From a virus: DNA of 33,060 nucleotides. The stretch spans positions 1 through 33,060 of the IMG/VR virus record IMGVR_UViG_3300025101_000092, one strand, 5' to 3'. The notes below the pieces were generated by a model. The model did not search any database. It saw only the letters and a list, made by a program, of their open reading frames with translations, and was not told where the DNA came from. Both the position numbers and the translations under genes were made by a program. Below, in pieces: positions 12,749 through 20,176 of this stretch (positions are counted from its first letter, which is position 1; the number at the start of each line of letters is the position of its first letter).

Positions 12749-13046
12749 ATTTTACTATAAGCCTTTACCAGAAGAAGTCTGTATAAAAGAAAGCAAGGTT
12801 GATGGTCACGGAATATTTGCTTCTACAAACATAAAAGCACAAACAAATTTAGGAGCAACGCATATAAAAGTTCCAATGATTATTACCTATATTAGAACAC
12901 CACTTGGTGGCTTTATAAATCACTCAAATAAACCAAATTGTTTTTTAGCTTGCACACAAGATTGGGATGATTATTTAATTTACAATGTCATTACCAAAAG
13001 ACCAATTGTTAAGGGCGAGGAACTATTACTAGATTACGAGAAGTGA
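12729..13046 (+). CDS. SET-domain protein (putative protein lysine methyltransferase)
   Basis: A 105-residue minimal SET domain. VDGHGIFA (24-31) matches the G-x-G SAM-binding start, INHSNKPNC (63-71) is the pseudoknot N-H-S motif, and KGEELLLDYE (95-104) the closing E-E-L-x-x-x-Y block. SET enzymes transfer methyl groups to lysines; small free-standing ones occur in bacteria and marine phages, with unknown targets (host ribosomal, nucleoid or phage proteins are candidates). There is no pre-SET or post-SET zinc cluster. It sits between the SSB-like and primase genes. The ATG lacks a ribosome site; see the leader frame. Confidence 0.85.
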   Translation: MKIKYNRFYYKPLPEEVCIKESKVDGHGIFASTNIKAQTNLGATHIKVPMIITYIRTPLGGFINHSNKPNCFLACTQDWDDYLIYNVITKRPIVKGEELLLDYEK

Positions 13047-13053
13047 TTTTGAT

Positions 13054-14589
13054 ATGGAGTCACTAACAGAGAAATTTTATAATTTATTTAGAGGTTTCTC
13101 AAACGCACACGGTCAAACAGAACTTATTGACTCTAAAAAGCACGGTAAACAAATGTCAAAGAGTTACATTGTCCGTGAGCCGTTGTCTTTGGATTTAGTA
13201 CAACAACACCTTGATGGAAAAAAAGGTATCGGCAGTATACCTATCGATGAAAATAATCAATGCCGTTTTGGTGTATTAGATATTGATGAATACAATTTAG
13301 ACTTACAAGGTTTAGCAAAAAAAATTAAAAAATTAAAATTACCATTGACTTTATGTAGATCAAAAAGTGGTGGTGCACATCTATATATATTTTTAAGTGA
13401 GCCTATATCGGCAACAGAGATACGAGATAGACTAGCCGAGTTTGCATCGGCATTAGGGTATGGCAACTGTGAAATATTTCCAAAGCAAGAAGAAGTTATT
13501 GTAGAAAGAGGAGATGTAGGAAACTTTATTAATCTGCCATATTTTAATTACAAGTATACGATGCGATATGCTATAGGAAATAATGGTCAAGACATAACAC
13601 TAGAAGAATTTATAAAGAGAGCAGAAAAAAATAGAATTACAATAAAAAAACTAAGAGACATTGTGATAGGTACAAACAATGATATACTACCTTCAGGACC
13701 ACCTTGTCTTCGACAGTTGACAGAGTTTGGTATACCAGAGGGTGGTAGAAATAATACGATGTTAAATATAGGACTGTACTATAAAATGTCTTCACCAGAA
13801 AATTGGAAAGACTTACTTGAAAAACATAACAATGAAAATTGTAATCCACCATTGCCTGCAAAAGAAATTGTAACAATACAAAATCAATTAGAAAAAAAAG
13901 AATATTTTTATGCGTGTAAGCAAGAGCCTTTAAAAAGTCATTGCAATAAATCGTTATGTAAAACAATGAAGTTTGGTGTAGGTACAAGTTTATCTATGCC
14001 TACTATCGGAGGTCTTACAGTTGTAGAGTCTGAACCACCTGTTTGGTTTTGTGATGTAGATGGACATAGATTAGAACTGTCTACAAAACAATTACAAATG
14101 CAGGTAGATTTTCAAAGAGCTTGTATGGAGCAAATGTATAAGATGCCTGCAAGATTAAAAGAGTCAGACTGGAGAGAAATGGTAGATGCCTTGTTAGCAA
14201 ATGCTACAAGAATATCTGTACCAGAGGAGTTAACAACCAAAGGTCAGTTTCAAGAATTATTAGAAATGTTTTGTACGGCTAGATTACAAGCAAGAAGTCC
14301 AGAAGAATTAATGACAGGCAAACCCTGGACAGAAGATAACTACACACATTTTAAGTTGAGTTCTTTGCAGGAGTTTTTAAAAAGACATAACTTTACTACA
14401 TACACTAGAGGTCAAATAACAGAGCGACTAAAAGAAATGAACAATGGAGAAGAGGCAGACAAACAATATAGATTTAAAGACAATAAAAATAAATGGCAGA
14501 CCGTTCGTGTTTGGTTTATACCAGAAATAAAAAAAGGAGATGTAGAGTTTCCTAAAGTAACTATAGATGATGAGGAGCCACCGTTTTGA
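13054..14589 (+). CDS. TOTE-type archaeo-eukaryotic primase
   Basis: A 511-residue protein. The N-terminal half fits the primase domain named after TOTE conflict systems: FGVLDIDEY with metal ligands Asp76 and Asp78, SKSGGAHLYIF (103-113) with the catalytic His, EIFPKQ (140-145) and GNFINLPYF (156-164). A helical C-terminal region starts near GIPEGGRNNTMLN (about 227-239), and a Cys cluster (YACKQEPLKSHCNKSLC, about 287-303) may bind zinc or iron-sulfur. The last 100 residues are acidic. It probably makes primers for the polymerase encoded downstream. The gene starts seven bases after the SET gene with a weak ribosome site. Confidence 0.85.
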   Translation: MESLTEKFYNLFRGFSNAHGQTELIDSKKHGKQMSKSYIVREPLSLDLVQQHLDGKKGIGSIPIDENNQCRFGVLDIDEYNLDLQGLAKKIKKLKLPLTLCRSKSGGAHLYIFLSEPISATEIRDRLAEFASALGYGNCEIFPKQEEVIVERGDVGNFINLPYFNYKYTMRYAIGNNGQDITLEEFIKRAEKNRITIKKLRDIVIGTNNDILPSGPPCLRQLTEFGIPEGGRNNTMLNIGLYYKMSSPENWKDLLEKHNNENCNPPLPAKEIVTIQNQLEKKEYFYACKQEPLKSHCNKSLCKTMKFGVGTSLSMPTIGGLTVVESEPPVWFCDVDGHRLELSTKQLQMQVDFQRACMEQMYKMPARLKESDWREMVDALLANATRISVPEELTTKGQFQELLEMFCTARLQARSPEELMTGKPWTEDNYTHFKLSSLQEFLKRHNFTTYTRGQITERLKEMNNGEEADKQYRFKDNKNKWQTVRVWFIPEIKKGDVEFPKVTIDDEEPPF

Positions 14590-16106
14590 AGAAAACAATT
14601 TTGGGACCGCCAGGATGCGGTAAAACACACACCAACTCTAAACTAGTAAAAGAGTTTATTGAAAAAGGTATTGATCCTTCAAAGATTGCCAATGTTTCTT
14701 TTACAAAAAAAGCTGCAAATGAAAGTAAAGATAGAGTGTGTAGTGATTGGGGGATAGTGGACAAAGATTTACCATACTTTCAAACATTACATTCGATGGC
14801 ATTTCACGCACTTGGATACAAAGTAGATGACGTTATAAGAGGATCTGATTTAAAAAAAATATCTGAAGCAATAGGTTTAGATTTTACAACTCAATCTAAA
14901 GATGCAGAAAATGATTTTGATATGGTGGGATATAAAAAAGGTGATGCGTATTTAAATCTATATCATTTGTATAGAAGTAAAACAACATCGTTAGAAGAAG
15001 TATTTCAACAAGAGGGAAACTATGATTTAGATTATGGAGAACTTTTACGAATGATAGAAACCTATGAAGATTACAAAAAGAAAAAAGGCAAGATAGATTT
15101 TACAGATATGATTTCTGAGTTTATAAAAAAAGGAGAGTGCCCAGATATAGATGCATTGTTTGTCGATGAAGCTCAAGACTTGTCTACACTACAATGGAAG
15201 ATGGTAGATGTACTCAGACAAAATCCAAAGATACAAATTTTTACTGGAGATGATGATCAAGCAATTATGAGTTTTCAGGGAGCCGATGTAAAAAGTTTTT
15301 TAAAAGCAACAGAAGAAAAAGAAGTATTAACACAAAGTTATCGTGTACCAAAAGAAGTGTGGAGTTTAGCACAACAGATTGTAACAAGGATAGATGGTCG
15401 AGCATTAAAACAATGGGAGCCAAGAGATGAAAAAGGTTCGGTTACTTATCACTATAATTTATCAGACGTTCCAATAGATACAGGCGAGTGGGTAATACTT
15501 GGTAGGACAAATAGAATTTTAGATAGATATGCTGCAAGTTTAAAAGAAGAAGGTTGGATTTATAGCAGACACGATCATCCTAGTATTCCTAAAAAAATGT
15601 ATGAAGCTATTTTAACGTGGGAAGATTTATGTAAAGGCAAAGAAGCAAATATTACTAGTGTAAGAAATTTATATTCTTATATGTCTGTAGGAGAAGGATT
15701 TAAAAAAGGATGTGGCCCTACATCAAAAGCATTTAGACAATTTGATGTAGATCAAATGTTAAACCTAAATATATTAGAAGAAAAAGTAGGATTACAAATG
15801 GGTAAAGAATTTAGATGGCATCAGGTGTTAGGTAAGATTGGATTACAAATGCAACATTATGTTTTGAATGCATTGAAAAGAGGAGACAATGTAAAAAAGC
15901 CTAGAATAAAATTAAGTACGATACATTCTATGAAAGGTGGCGAGTGTGAAAATGTTTTACTCATACCAGATATATCGTATGCCGCTAGTAAAGAATATCA
16001 AAGAGATCCATCAACAGAGCATAGAGTGTTCTATGTTGGTGTAACTAGAGCAAAAAATAATTTACATATTATGCAACCACAAACAGAAAGGTATTATCAA
16101 CTATGA
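14586..16106 (+). CDS. UvrD/PcrA-like superfamily 1 helicase
   Basis: A 506-residue SF1A helicase: Walker A GPPGCGKT (7-14), motif Ia SFTKKAANE, Walker B VDEAQD (193-198), motif III GDDDQAIMSFQGAD, motif IV QSYR, motif V STIHSMKGGE and motif VI VGVTRAK (484-490). It is shorter than UvrD, lacking most of the 1B/2B insertions. The start is TTG, in a TTGA overlap with the primase stop, with GAGGAG eight bases upstream; Walker A begins only six residues in. Directly downstream of a primase, it is likely the replicative or accessory unwinding enzyme, since no DnaB-type helicase is present in the window. Confidence 0.92.
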   Translation: MKKTILGPPGCGKTHTNSKLVKEFIEKGIDPSKIANVSFTKKAANESKDRVCSDWGIVDKDLPYFQTLHSMAFHALGYKVDDVIRGSDLKKISEAIGLDFTTQSKDAENDFDMVGYKKGDAYLNLYHLYRSKTTSLEEVFQQEGNYDLDYGELLRMIETYEDYKKKKGKIDFTDMISEFIKKGECPDIDALFVDEAQDLSTLQWKMVDVLRQNPKIQIFTGDDDQAIMSFQGADVKSFLKATEEKEVLTQSYRVPKEVWSLAQQIVTRIDGRALKQWEPRDEKGSVTYHYNLSDVPIDTGEWVILGRTNRILDRYAASLKEEGWIYSRHDHPSIPKKMYEAILTWEDLCKGKEANITSVRNLYSYMSVGEGFKKGCGPTSKAFRQFDVDQMLNLNILEEKVGLQMGKEFRWHQVLGKIGLQMQHYVLNALKRGDNVKKPRIKLSTIHSMKGGECENVLLIPDISYAASKEYQRDPSTEHRVFYVGVTRAKNNLHIMQPQTERYYQL

Positions 16107-16423
16107 AAGAAAAACTTAGTGAAATGTTAGTAAAATTTTTTGAAGAAAACAAAGATATACCAAAAGAAACAGTAGAAGAATTTCAAACTGTTTTAAACAA
16201 AGTTTATAATCATGCCTCTGATGATAACTTGTGGGACAAGGGCGGAGATCATTATAAAGATTTTAAGATACAACCTTCTCAGTTTATAAACAAAAACGAA
16301 TTACCGTTTGCAGAAGGCAATGTTATTAAATATATTTGTCGTCACGCTAAGAAAGGTAAGAAGGAAGACATACTAAAAGCGATACATTATTGTGAAATGA
16401 TAATAGAGCGTGATTATGAATGA
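16103..16423 (+). CDS. DUF3310 family protein
   Basis: A 106-residue protein. The block DHYKDFKIQPSQFI (49-62), followed by EGNVIKYICRHAKKGKKEDI (71-90) and AIHYCEMII, is the signature of DUF3310, which some databases call a nucleotide kinase-like family. It is very common in phages, next to DNA metabolism genes, but its activity is not established. It overlaps the helicase stop (ATGA). An N-terminal 40-residue helical extension is present. Confidence 0.88.
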   Translation: MKEKLSEMLVKFFEENKDIPKETVEEFQTVLNKVYNHASDDNLWDKGGDHYKDFKIQPSQFINKNELPFAEGNVIKYICRHAKKGKKEDILKAIHYCEMIIERDYE

Positions 16424-16526
16424 TTTACAAGGTACAATCATAAGCAAGACTTATTTTAAAGCACTCAGTGGTCATTTAAACGGGTTTTTATTTAAAACAC
16501 AAGCTCACAGGGGGTTTTGTGGATAA
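16416..16526 (+). CDS. Possible 36-aa protein
   Basis: An ATG overlapping the DUF3310 stop opens a 36-codon frame that ends eight bases inside the adenine methyltransferase gene. Otherwise 95 bases would be untranslated in a fully packed operon. It has no ribosome site of its own (coupling possible), and the protein (DLQGTIISKTYFKALSGHL) matches nothing I know. Confidence 0.3.
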   Translation: MNDLQGTIISKTYFKALSGHLNGFLFKTQAHRGFCG

Positions 16527-17085
16527 GATTAGTTTGCCCAGAGGTAAATACAATATTATTTACGCAGATCCACCTTGGCAATACAAAACATACTCTGGAG
16601 ATTTGGTTACACCGTATCCGATTATGAAAGATGAAGACATTTATAGTATGCCAGTACAAGAGATAGCAAATGATAATTGTATTTTATTAATGTGGGTTAC
16701 GTTTCCTAAATTAATAGAAGGCATTGAAACAATGAAGCGTTGGGGTTTTACATATAAGACGTGTGCCTTTGCTTGGATAAAGACAAATAAAAAATTTAAC
16801 ACCAAACAGTTTACGTTTTTACCAGAAGATAACTTTTCATCTTTTTGGGGTATGGGGTATTGGACGAGAGCTAATGCAGAACTTTGTTTGTTAGGTACAG
16901 TTGGTAAACCTAAACGTGTATCAAAGTCTGTGCATCAGGTTATCTATGAGCCAATAGAAAGACACTCAAAGAAGCCAGACTGTGTAAGAGATAAAATAGT
17001 TGAGTTATGTGGGGATTTGCCTAGAATAGAGTTATTCGCAAGACAAAAGACCCCAGGGTGGGTGACTTGGGGAAATGAGGTATAA
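16519..17085 (+). CDS. MT-A70 family DNA adenine N6-methyltransferase
   Basis: A 188-residue protein with the catalytic DPPW motif at 17-20, the MT-A70 core ILLMWVTFPKLIEGIETM (about 55-72) and the late block HSKKPDCVRDKIVELCG, followed by RIELFARQKTPGW, where SAM contacts lie in this family. It methylates adenine N6 in DNA; the target is unknown. The start is GTG behind AGGGGG; no ATG fits upstream of DPPW. With the cytosine methyltransferase at 6419 it gives the phage two kinds of DNA marking, probably against host restriction. Its stop overlaps the polymerase ATG (TAATG). Confidence 0.9.
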   Translation: MDKISLPRGKYNIIYADPPWQYKTYSGDLVTPYPIMKDEDIYSMPVQEIANDNCILLMWVTFPKLIEGIETMKRWGFTYKTCAFAWIKTNKKFNTKQFTFLPEDNFSSFWGMGYWTRANAELCLLGTVGKPKRVSKSVHQVIYEPIERHSKKPDCVRDKIVELCGDLPRIELFARQKTPGWVTWGNEV

Positions 17086-19007
17086 TGTACGAAAGAGATT
17101 TATTTGACGAGAAGACTTGGACACCACCAAGTAATTTACCAGATTTATCAAAAGAAAAAATTATAGCAATTGATACAGAGACTTGCGATCCTAATATACA
17201 AACACTAGGGCCAGGTTGGTCACGCAAAGATGGTTTTTTAACAGGTATAGCAGTTGCTACTCCTAACTGGAAATCATACTTACCTATAGCACACGAGGGT
17301 GGCGGGAACTTGTCAAAGAACATAGTGCTACGTTGGTTGAAGGATCAGTTAAAACACGGTATGTCTGTTGTGTTTCACAACGCACAGTATGACTTAGGTT
17401 GGCTATCAACAGAGGGTATAGCAGTTCCGGGCAAAGTGTTAGATACAATGATAGCAGCACCTTTGTTAGATGAGAACAGGTTCTCTTACAGTTTAAATGC
17501 TTTAGGCTATACATATTTAGGTGAAAGAAAAAAAGAAGATGATTTAAAAATAGCGGCACATCAACACGGTGTGGATGCTAAAAAAGAAATGTGGAAACTG
17601 CCTGCATCAAGAGTAGCAAGTTACGCTGAAACAGATGCCAAGCTTACACTTGATTTATGGAATGTGTTACGCAGAAAACTATCGTTTGAAAACTGTGACA
17701 AGATACTAGACTTAGAGTTATCCTTGTTACCAATTATATTTAATATGAGACAAAAAGGTATACGAGTTGATTTAGACAAAGCAGAAAAAACAAAGAAGAT
17801 GCTACAACAAAAAGAAGATGTATTGTTAAAACAAGTAAAAGATGAAACAGGAGTGAACATTGAACCGTGGACGGCGACTAGTTTAGCAAAGGCATTTGAC
17901 TCATTAAGTTTAACTTATGAGAGAACAGAAAAATCTAATGCACCTAGTTTTACAAAACATTTTTTAAAAACACATAAACATCCTATAGCTAAAAAGATAT
18001 TAGAGATACGAGAGTACAACAAAGCAAATACCACGTTTATAGAAACAATACTTAATCATCAGTACAAGGGTAGAATACATTGTGAGTTTAACCAGTTACG
18101 ATCAGATGATGGGGGTACAGTAACAGGTAGATTTTCATCTAGTCATCCTAACCTACAACAAGTACCCGCTAGACATCCTGAGATTAAAAAAATGATACGT
18201 GGTTTGTTTTTACCAGAAGAGGGTGATAAGTGGGCGAGTTTAGATTACAGTGCGCAGGAGCCTAGATGGTTAATGCACTATGCTTCTTTAACACCTGCTA
18301 CAAAAGACAATATAAAAGTACAAGAGATTGTAGCTAGTTATAAAAAAGATGATATAGACTTTCATCAGATGGTAGCAGATATGGCAGACATAGATAGGAC
18401 ACTGGCTAAAACTATTAATCTTGGAATTATGTATGGTATGGGCATTGGTAAGTTGGCACATATTTTAGGTGATATACCCTTTGATGAGGCTAAGTCTCTC
18501 CGGGCAGAGTATAATGAGAAAGTACCTTTTATTAAAGATATGGCTTCTGCGGTTATGAAGGTAGCTACAGAAAAGGGAGAGATACGAACATTACTAGGTA
18601 GAAAATGTAGGTTTCCTATGAGAGAGCCAAAAGGTTTTGGTGGATATAAAAAAGTTATACATATGGATAAGTTAGAAGAAGAATGGCAAAACATATTAGA
18701 TACACCACTAGAAGATAGAGATAAAGATTGGAGAAAGAAAAACCCAGGTAATTATCAAGTTGCTTTTACATACAAAGCTTTAAATAGGTTGATACAATCA
18801 TCTAGTGCAGACCAGACAAAAAGAGCTATGATTATCTGTCATAATGAAGGTTTTATGCCTATGTTAACCGTGCACGATGAACTTTGTTTTTCTGTAAGCG
18901 AATCTAGTAAGGTAAATAAAATAAAAACTCTTATGGAAAACTGTTTTCCTGAGATGAAGATACCATCAAAAATAGATGTAGAAGTGGGTGACAGTTGGGG
19001 CGAATAA
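17085..19007 (+). CDS. polA: Family A DNA polymerase with 3'-5' exonuclease
   Basis: A 640-residue phage PolA without a 5' nuclease domain. The exonuclease has DTET (30-33), HNAQYDLGW with Asp103, and YAETD (180-184). The polymerase has SSHPNLQQVPAR, motif A LDYSAQEPRW with Asp387, motif B RTLAKTINLGIMYGM with Arg438 and Lys442, and motif C VHDEL with His597-Asp598. The O-helix position equal to E. coli Phe762 is Leu446. Work on virioplankton has linked this residue type to polymerase speed and fidelity and to phage life style. It is the last replication gene. Its stop touches the stop of the lysozyme gene on the other strand with no base between. Confidence 0.95.
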   Translation: MYERDLFDEKTWTPPSNLPDLSKEKIIAIDTETCDPNIQTLGPGWSRKDGFLTGIAVATPNWKSYLPIAHEGGGNLSKNIVLRWLKDQLKHGMSVVFHNAQYDLGWLSTEGIAVPGKVLDTMIAAPLLDENRFSYSLNALGYTYLGERKKEDDLKIAAHQHGVDAKKEMWKLPASRVASYAETDAKLTLDLWNVLRRKLSFENCDKILDLELSLLPIIFNMRQKGIRVDLDKAEKTKKMLQQKEDVLLKQVKDETGVNIEPWTATSLAKAFDSLSLTYERTEKSNAPSFTKHFLKTHKHPIAKKILEIREYNKANTTFIETILNHQYKGRIHCEFNQLRSDDGGTVTGRFSSSHPNLQQVPARHPEIKKMIRGLFLPEEGDKWASLDYSAQEPRWLMHYASLTPATKDNIKVQEIVASYKKDDIDFHQMVADMADIDRTLAKTINLGIMYGMGIGKLAHILGDIPFDEAKSLRAEYNEKVPFIKDMASAVMKVATEKGEIRTLLGRKCRFPMREPKGFGGYKKVIHMDKLEEEWQNILDTPLEDRDKDWRKKNPGNYQVAFTYKALNRLIQSSSADQTKRAMIICHNEGFMPMLTVHDELCFSVSESSKVNKIKTLMENCFPEMKIPSKIDVEVGDSWGE

Positions 19008-19481
19008 TTAACTTTTTGGCCATTTGTCAGTCTTCATCATACCACTTAATCTTTCGGCTCTTGTTCTTACTTGTTTACTCCAAGAGCTATCCAACATTTC
19101 TTTTGAAGCGTTCTCCCAATCGTGATTACCTATAGCTTCAAAAAACTTTGGCCATTTATTAGGATTAAATCTAGTTCTACCCATATTAAATAACATATCT
19201 ATAATCACGGCTTGTCTAACTTTACTAAGACCGTTAAAAAATATCCAATCTTTTGCTTCACCTTTTACTCTTTTAATATCGTTTATTAGCATAAAATTTA
19301 TTTCTTCTCTGGTAATACCAATACCGTCTGCAGCTACATTTCTACCAACACCAATAGTGGGATGACCTACTAAAGTATCACCTGCTTTTATTTCTTTTCC
19401 GTTTGCATCATCATATACACGATACTTTACGCCTTCATGTAAGGATATTAAATCTGTTATATTATCCAGTTTTTCTGACAT
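19008..19481 (-). CDS. Phage lysozyme (GH24 endolysin)
   Basis: A 157-residue muramidase of the T4/P22 lysozyme family. From the ATG that follows AAGGAG, residues LHEGVKYRVYDD give the catalytic Glu16 and Asp24/25, and GHPTIGVGRN gives Thr42, the usual E-8-D-5-T-like triad with a short insertion. RQAVIIDMLFNMG and DSSWSKQVRTRAERL are further family blocks. An upstream ATG would add nine residues but has no site. There is no signal peptide, so release needs a holin; small membrane proteins upstream in the module are candidates. It is the last late gene. Confidence 0.93.
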   Translation of the reverse strand: MSEKLDNITDLISLHEGVKYRVYDDANGKEIKAGDTLVGHPTIGVGRNVAADGIGITREEINFMLINDIKRVKGEAKDWIFFNGLSKVRQAVIIDMLFNMGRTRFNPNKWPKFFEAIGNHDWENASKEMLDSSWSKQVRTRAERLSGMMKTDKWPKS

Positions 19482-19770
19482 TTTTTCTCCTTGTTTTTCT
19501 CTTAGCAAATGTTCTTACATTTGTAGGTTTTTTACCAGGATTGCCTGCGGCTCTTTTTCTTTTTACAGCACTTGTTATTTGAGATTTTGTCATACGTTGA
19601 GCCGTAGCTCTTGGAACGCATTTAGGATATTTGCGTTTACTTTTTTTAGTTGACTTTCTACCACAAGCCTGAAACTTACCTTTTTTCTTTGGAGATCCAA
19701 TATCTACCCAGTCGCCTTTAGAACCTTTTCCAAACCACGCTGTAAGACCACCTGTAGGTTTAGTAGCCAT
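19462..19770 (-). CDS. Basic conserved phage protein, 102 aa
   Basis: Started at M-A-T-K-P-T-G-G (ATG at 19770). GGLTAWFGKGSKGDWVDIG (about 7-25), QACGRKSTKKSKRKYPKCVP and SAVKRKRAAGNPGKKPTNV are blocks I recall from a widespread phage and virus family with the pattern G-G-L-x-x-W-F ... C-G-R ... Y-P-K-C (tentatively near DUF5872). The C-terminus is extremely Lys/Arg-rich. It probably binds DNA or packaged nucleic acid, but this is inferred only from charge. It overlaps the neighbours on both sides. Confidence 0.7.
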   Translation of the reverse strand: MATKPTGGLTAWFGKGSKGDWVDIGSPKKKGKFQACGRKSTKKSKRKYPKCVPRATAQRMTKSQITSAVKRKRAAGNPGKKPTNVRTFAKRKTRRKNVRKTG

Positions 19771-19967
19771 TATGCAGTCCTGTATCCACCACCACGTTTT
19801 TTGTACGTACGAACTAACCAAGCATTTGCATAAGCGGAGGGATATACATCAAACTTTCTTTTTGCCTCTGCCTTAACCCTTGCATATAACGCAGGATTAG
19901 TTGGCTTTGCTCCTTTTTTCTTGGTAGTTTTTTTCTTTCGTGTAGTGGTTTTTCTTTTAACAGCCAT
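19770..19967 (-). CDS. Basic conserved small protein with YPSAYANAW motif
   Basis: A 65-residue protein. The first 20 residues are nearly all Lys/Thr/Arg (RKTTTRKKKTTKKKG), followed by KPTNPALYARVKAEAKRKF and the conserved Y-P-S-A-Y-A-N-A-W and a Gly-rich end (YKKRGGGYRTA). I recall this motif in many marine phages and some large viruses; function unknown. It shares one base with the gene on either side, so three basic proteins in a row are probably made together. Confidence 0.7.
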   Translation of the reverse strand: MAVKRKTTTRKKKTTKKKGAKPTNPALYARVKAEAKRKFDVYPSAYANAWLVRTYKKRGGGYRTA

Positions 19968-20176
19968 TAAGACTTTTTCACTAGTTTATAACCTTTTTTA
20001 TTTGCAGCAGCTCTAATCTGTGCAACGGTCATAACTTTAGTTGTTTTCTTTACACCACCTTTGGCCATATATTTACCACCTTTAGCCATCTTGGACATAT
20101 ACTTACCGCCTTTAGCCATTTTAGACATATATTTTCCACCTTTGGCCATATATTTACTCATTTTTTTTCCTGGCAT
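19967..20176 (-). CDS. Basic repeat protein (MAKGGKYM repeats), 69 aa
   Basis: A 69-residue protein whose first 41 residues are repeats of M-A-K-G-G-K-Y-M with S-K spacers. A short conserved-looking end follows (TVAQIRAAANKKGYKLVKK), like a small helix with nucleic acid affinity. The repeats match a 21/30/30/21-base DNA tandem repeat and could change copy number by slippage. A good ribosome site (AAGGAG) precedes the ATG. Probably a DNA-binding or virion protein (inference from charge and neighbours). Confidence 0.65.
   Translation of the reverse strand: MPGKKMSKYMAKGGKYMSKMAKGGKYMSKMAKGGKYMAKGGVKKTTKVMTVAQIRAAANKKGYKLVKKS
20055..20156 (-). repeat. Coding tandem repeat, 21/30/30/21 bp units
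   Basis: Units begin at 20055, 20076, 20106 and 20136, each opening with CC(A/G)CCTTT(A/G)G on the + strand. The outer two are identical 21-mers; the inner two are 30-mers with a nine-base addition encoding S-K-M. They encode the M-A-K-G-G-K-Y-M repeats. Confidence 0.85.

Noticed and set aside
13637-13987. Leftward 116-codon frame inside the primase gene
   Set aside because: Antisense to a clear primase; Cys/Phe/Tyr-rich shadow composition and no start signal.
20055-20156. CRISPR-like repeat-spacer pattern
   Set aside because: The repeat is in frame within a coding gene, has no unique spacers and encodes a simple peptide repeat.
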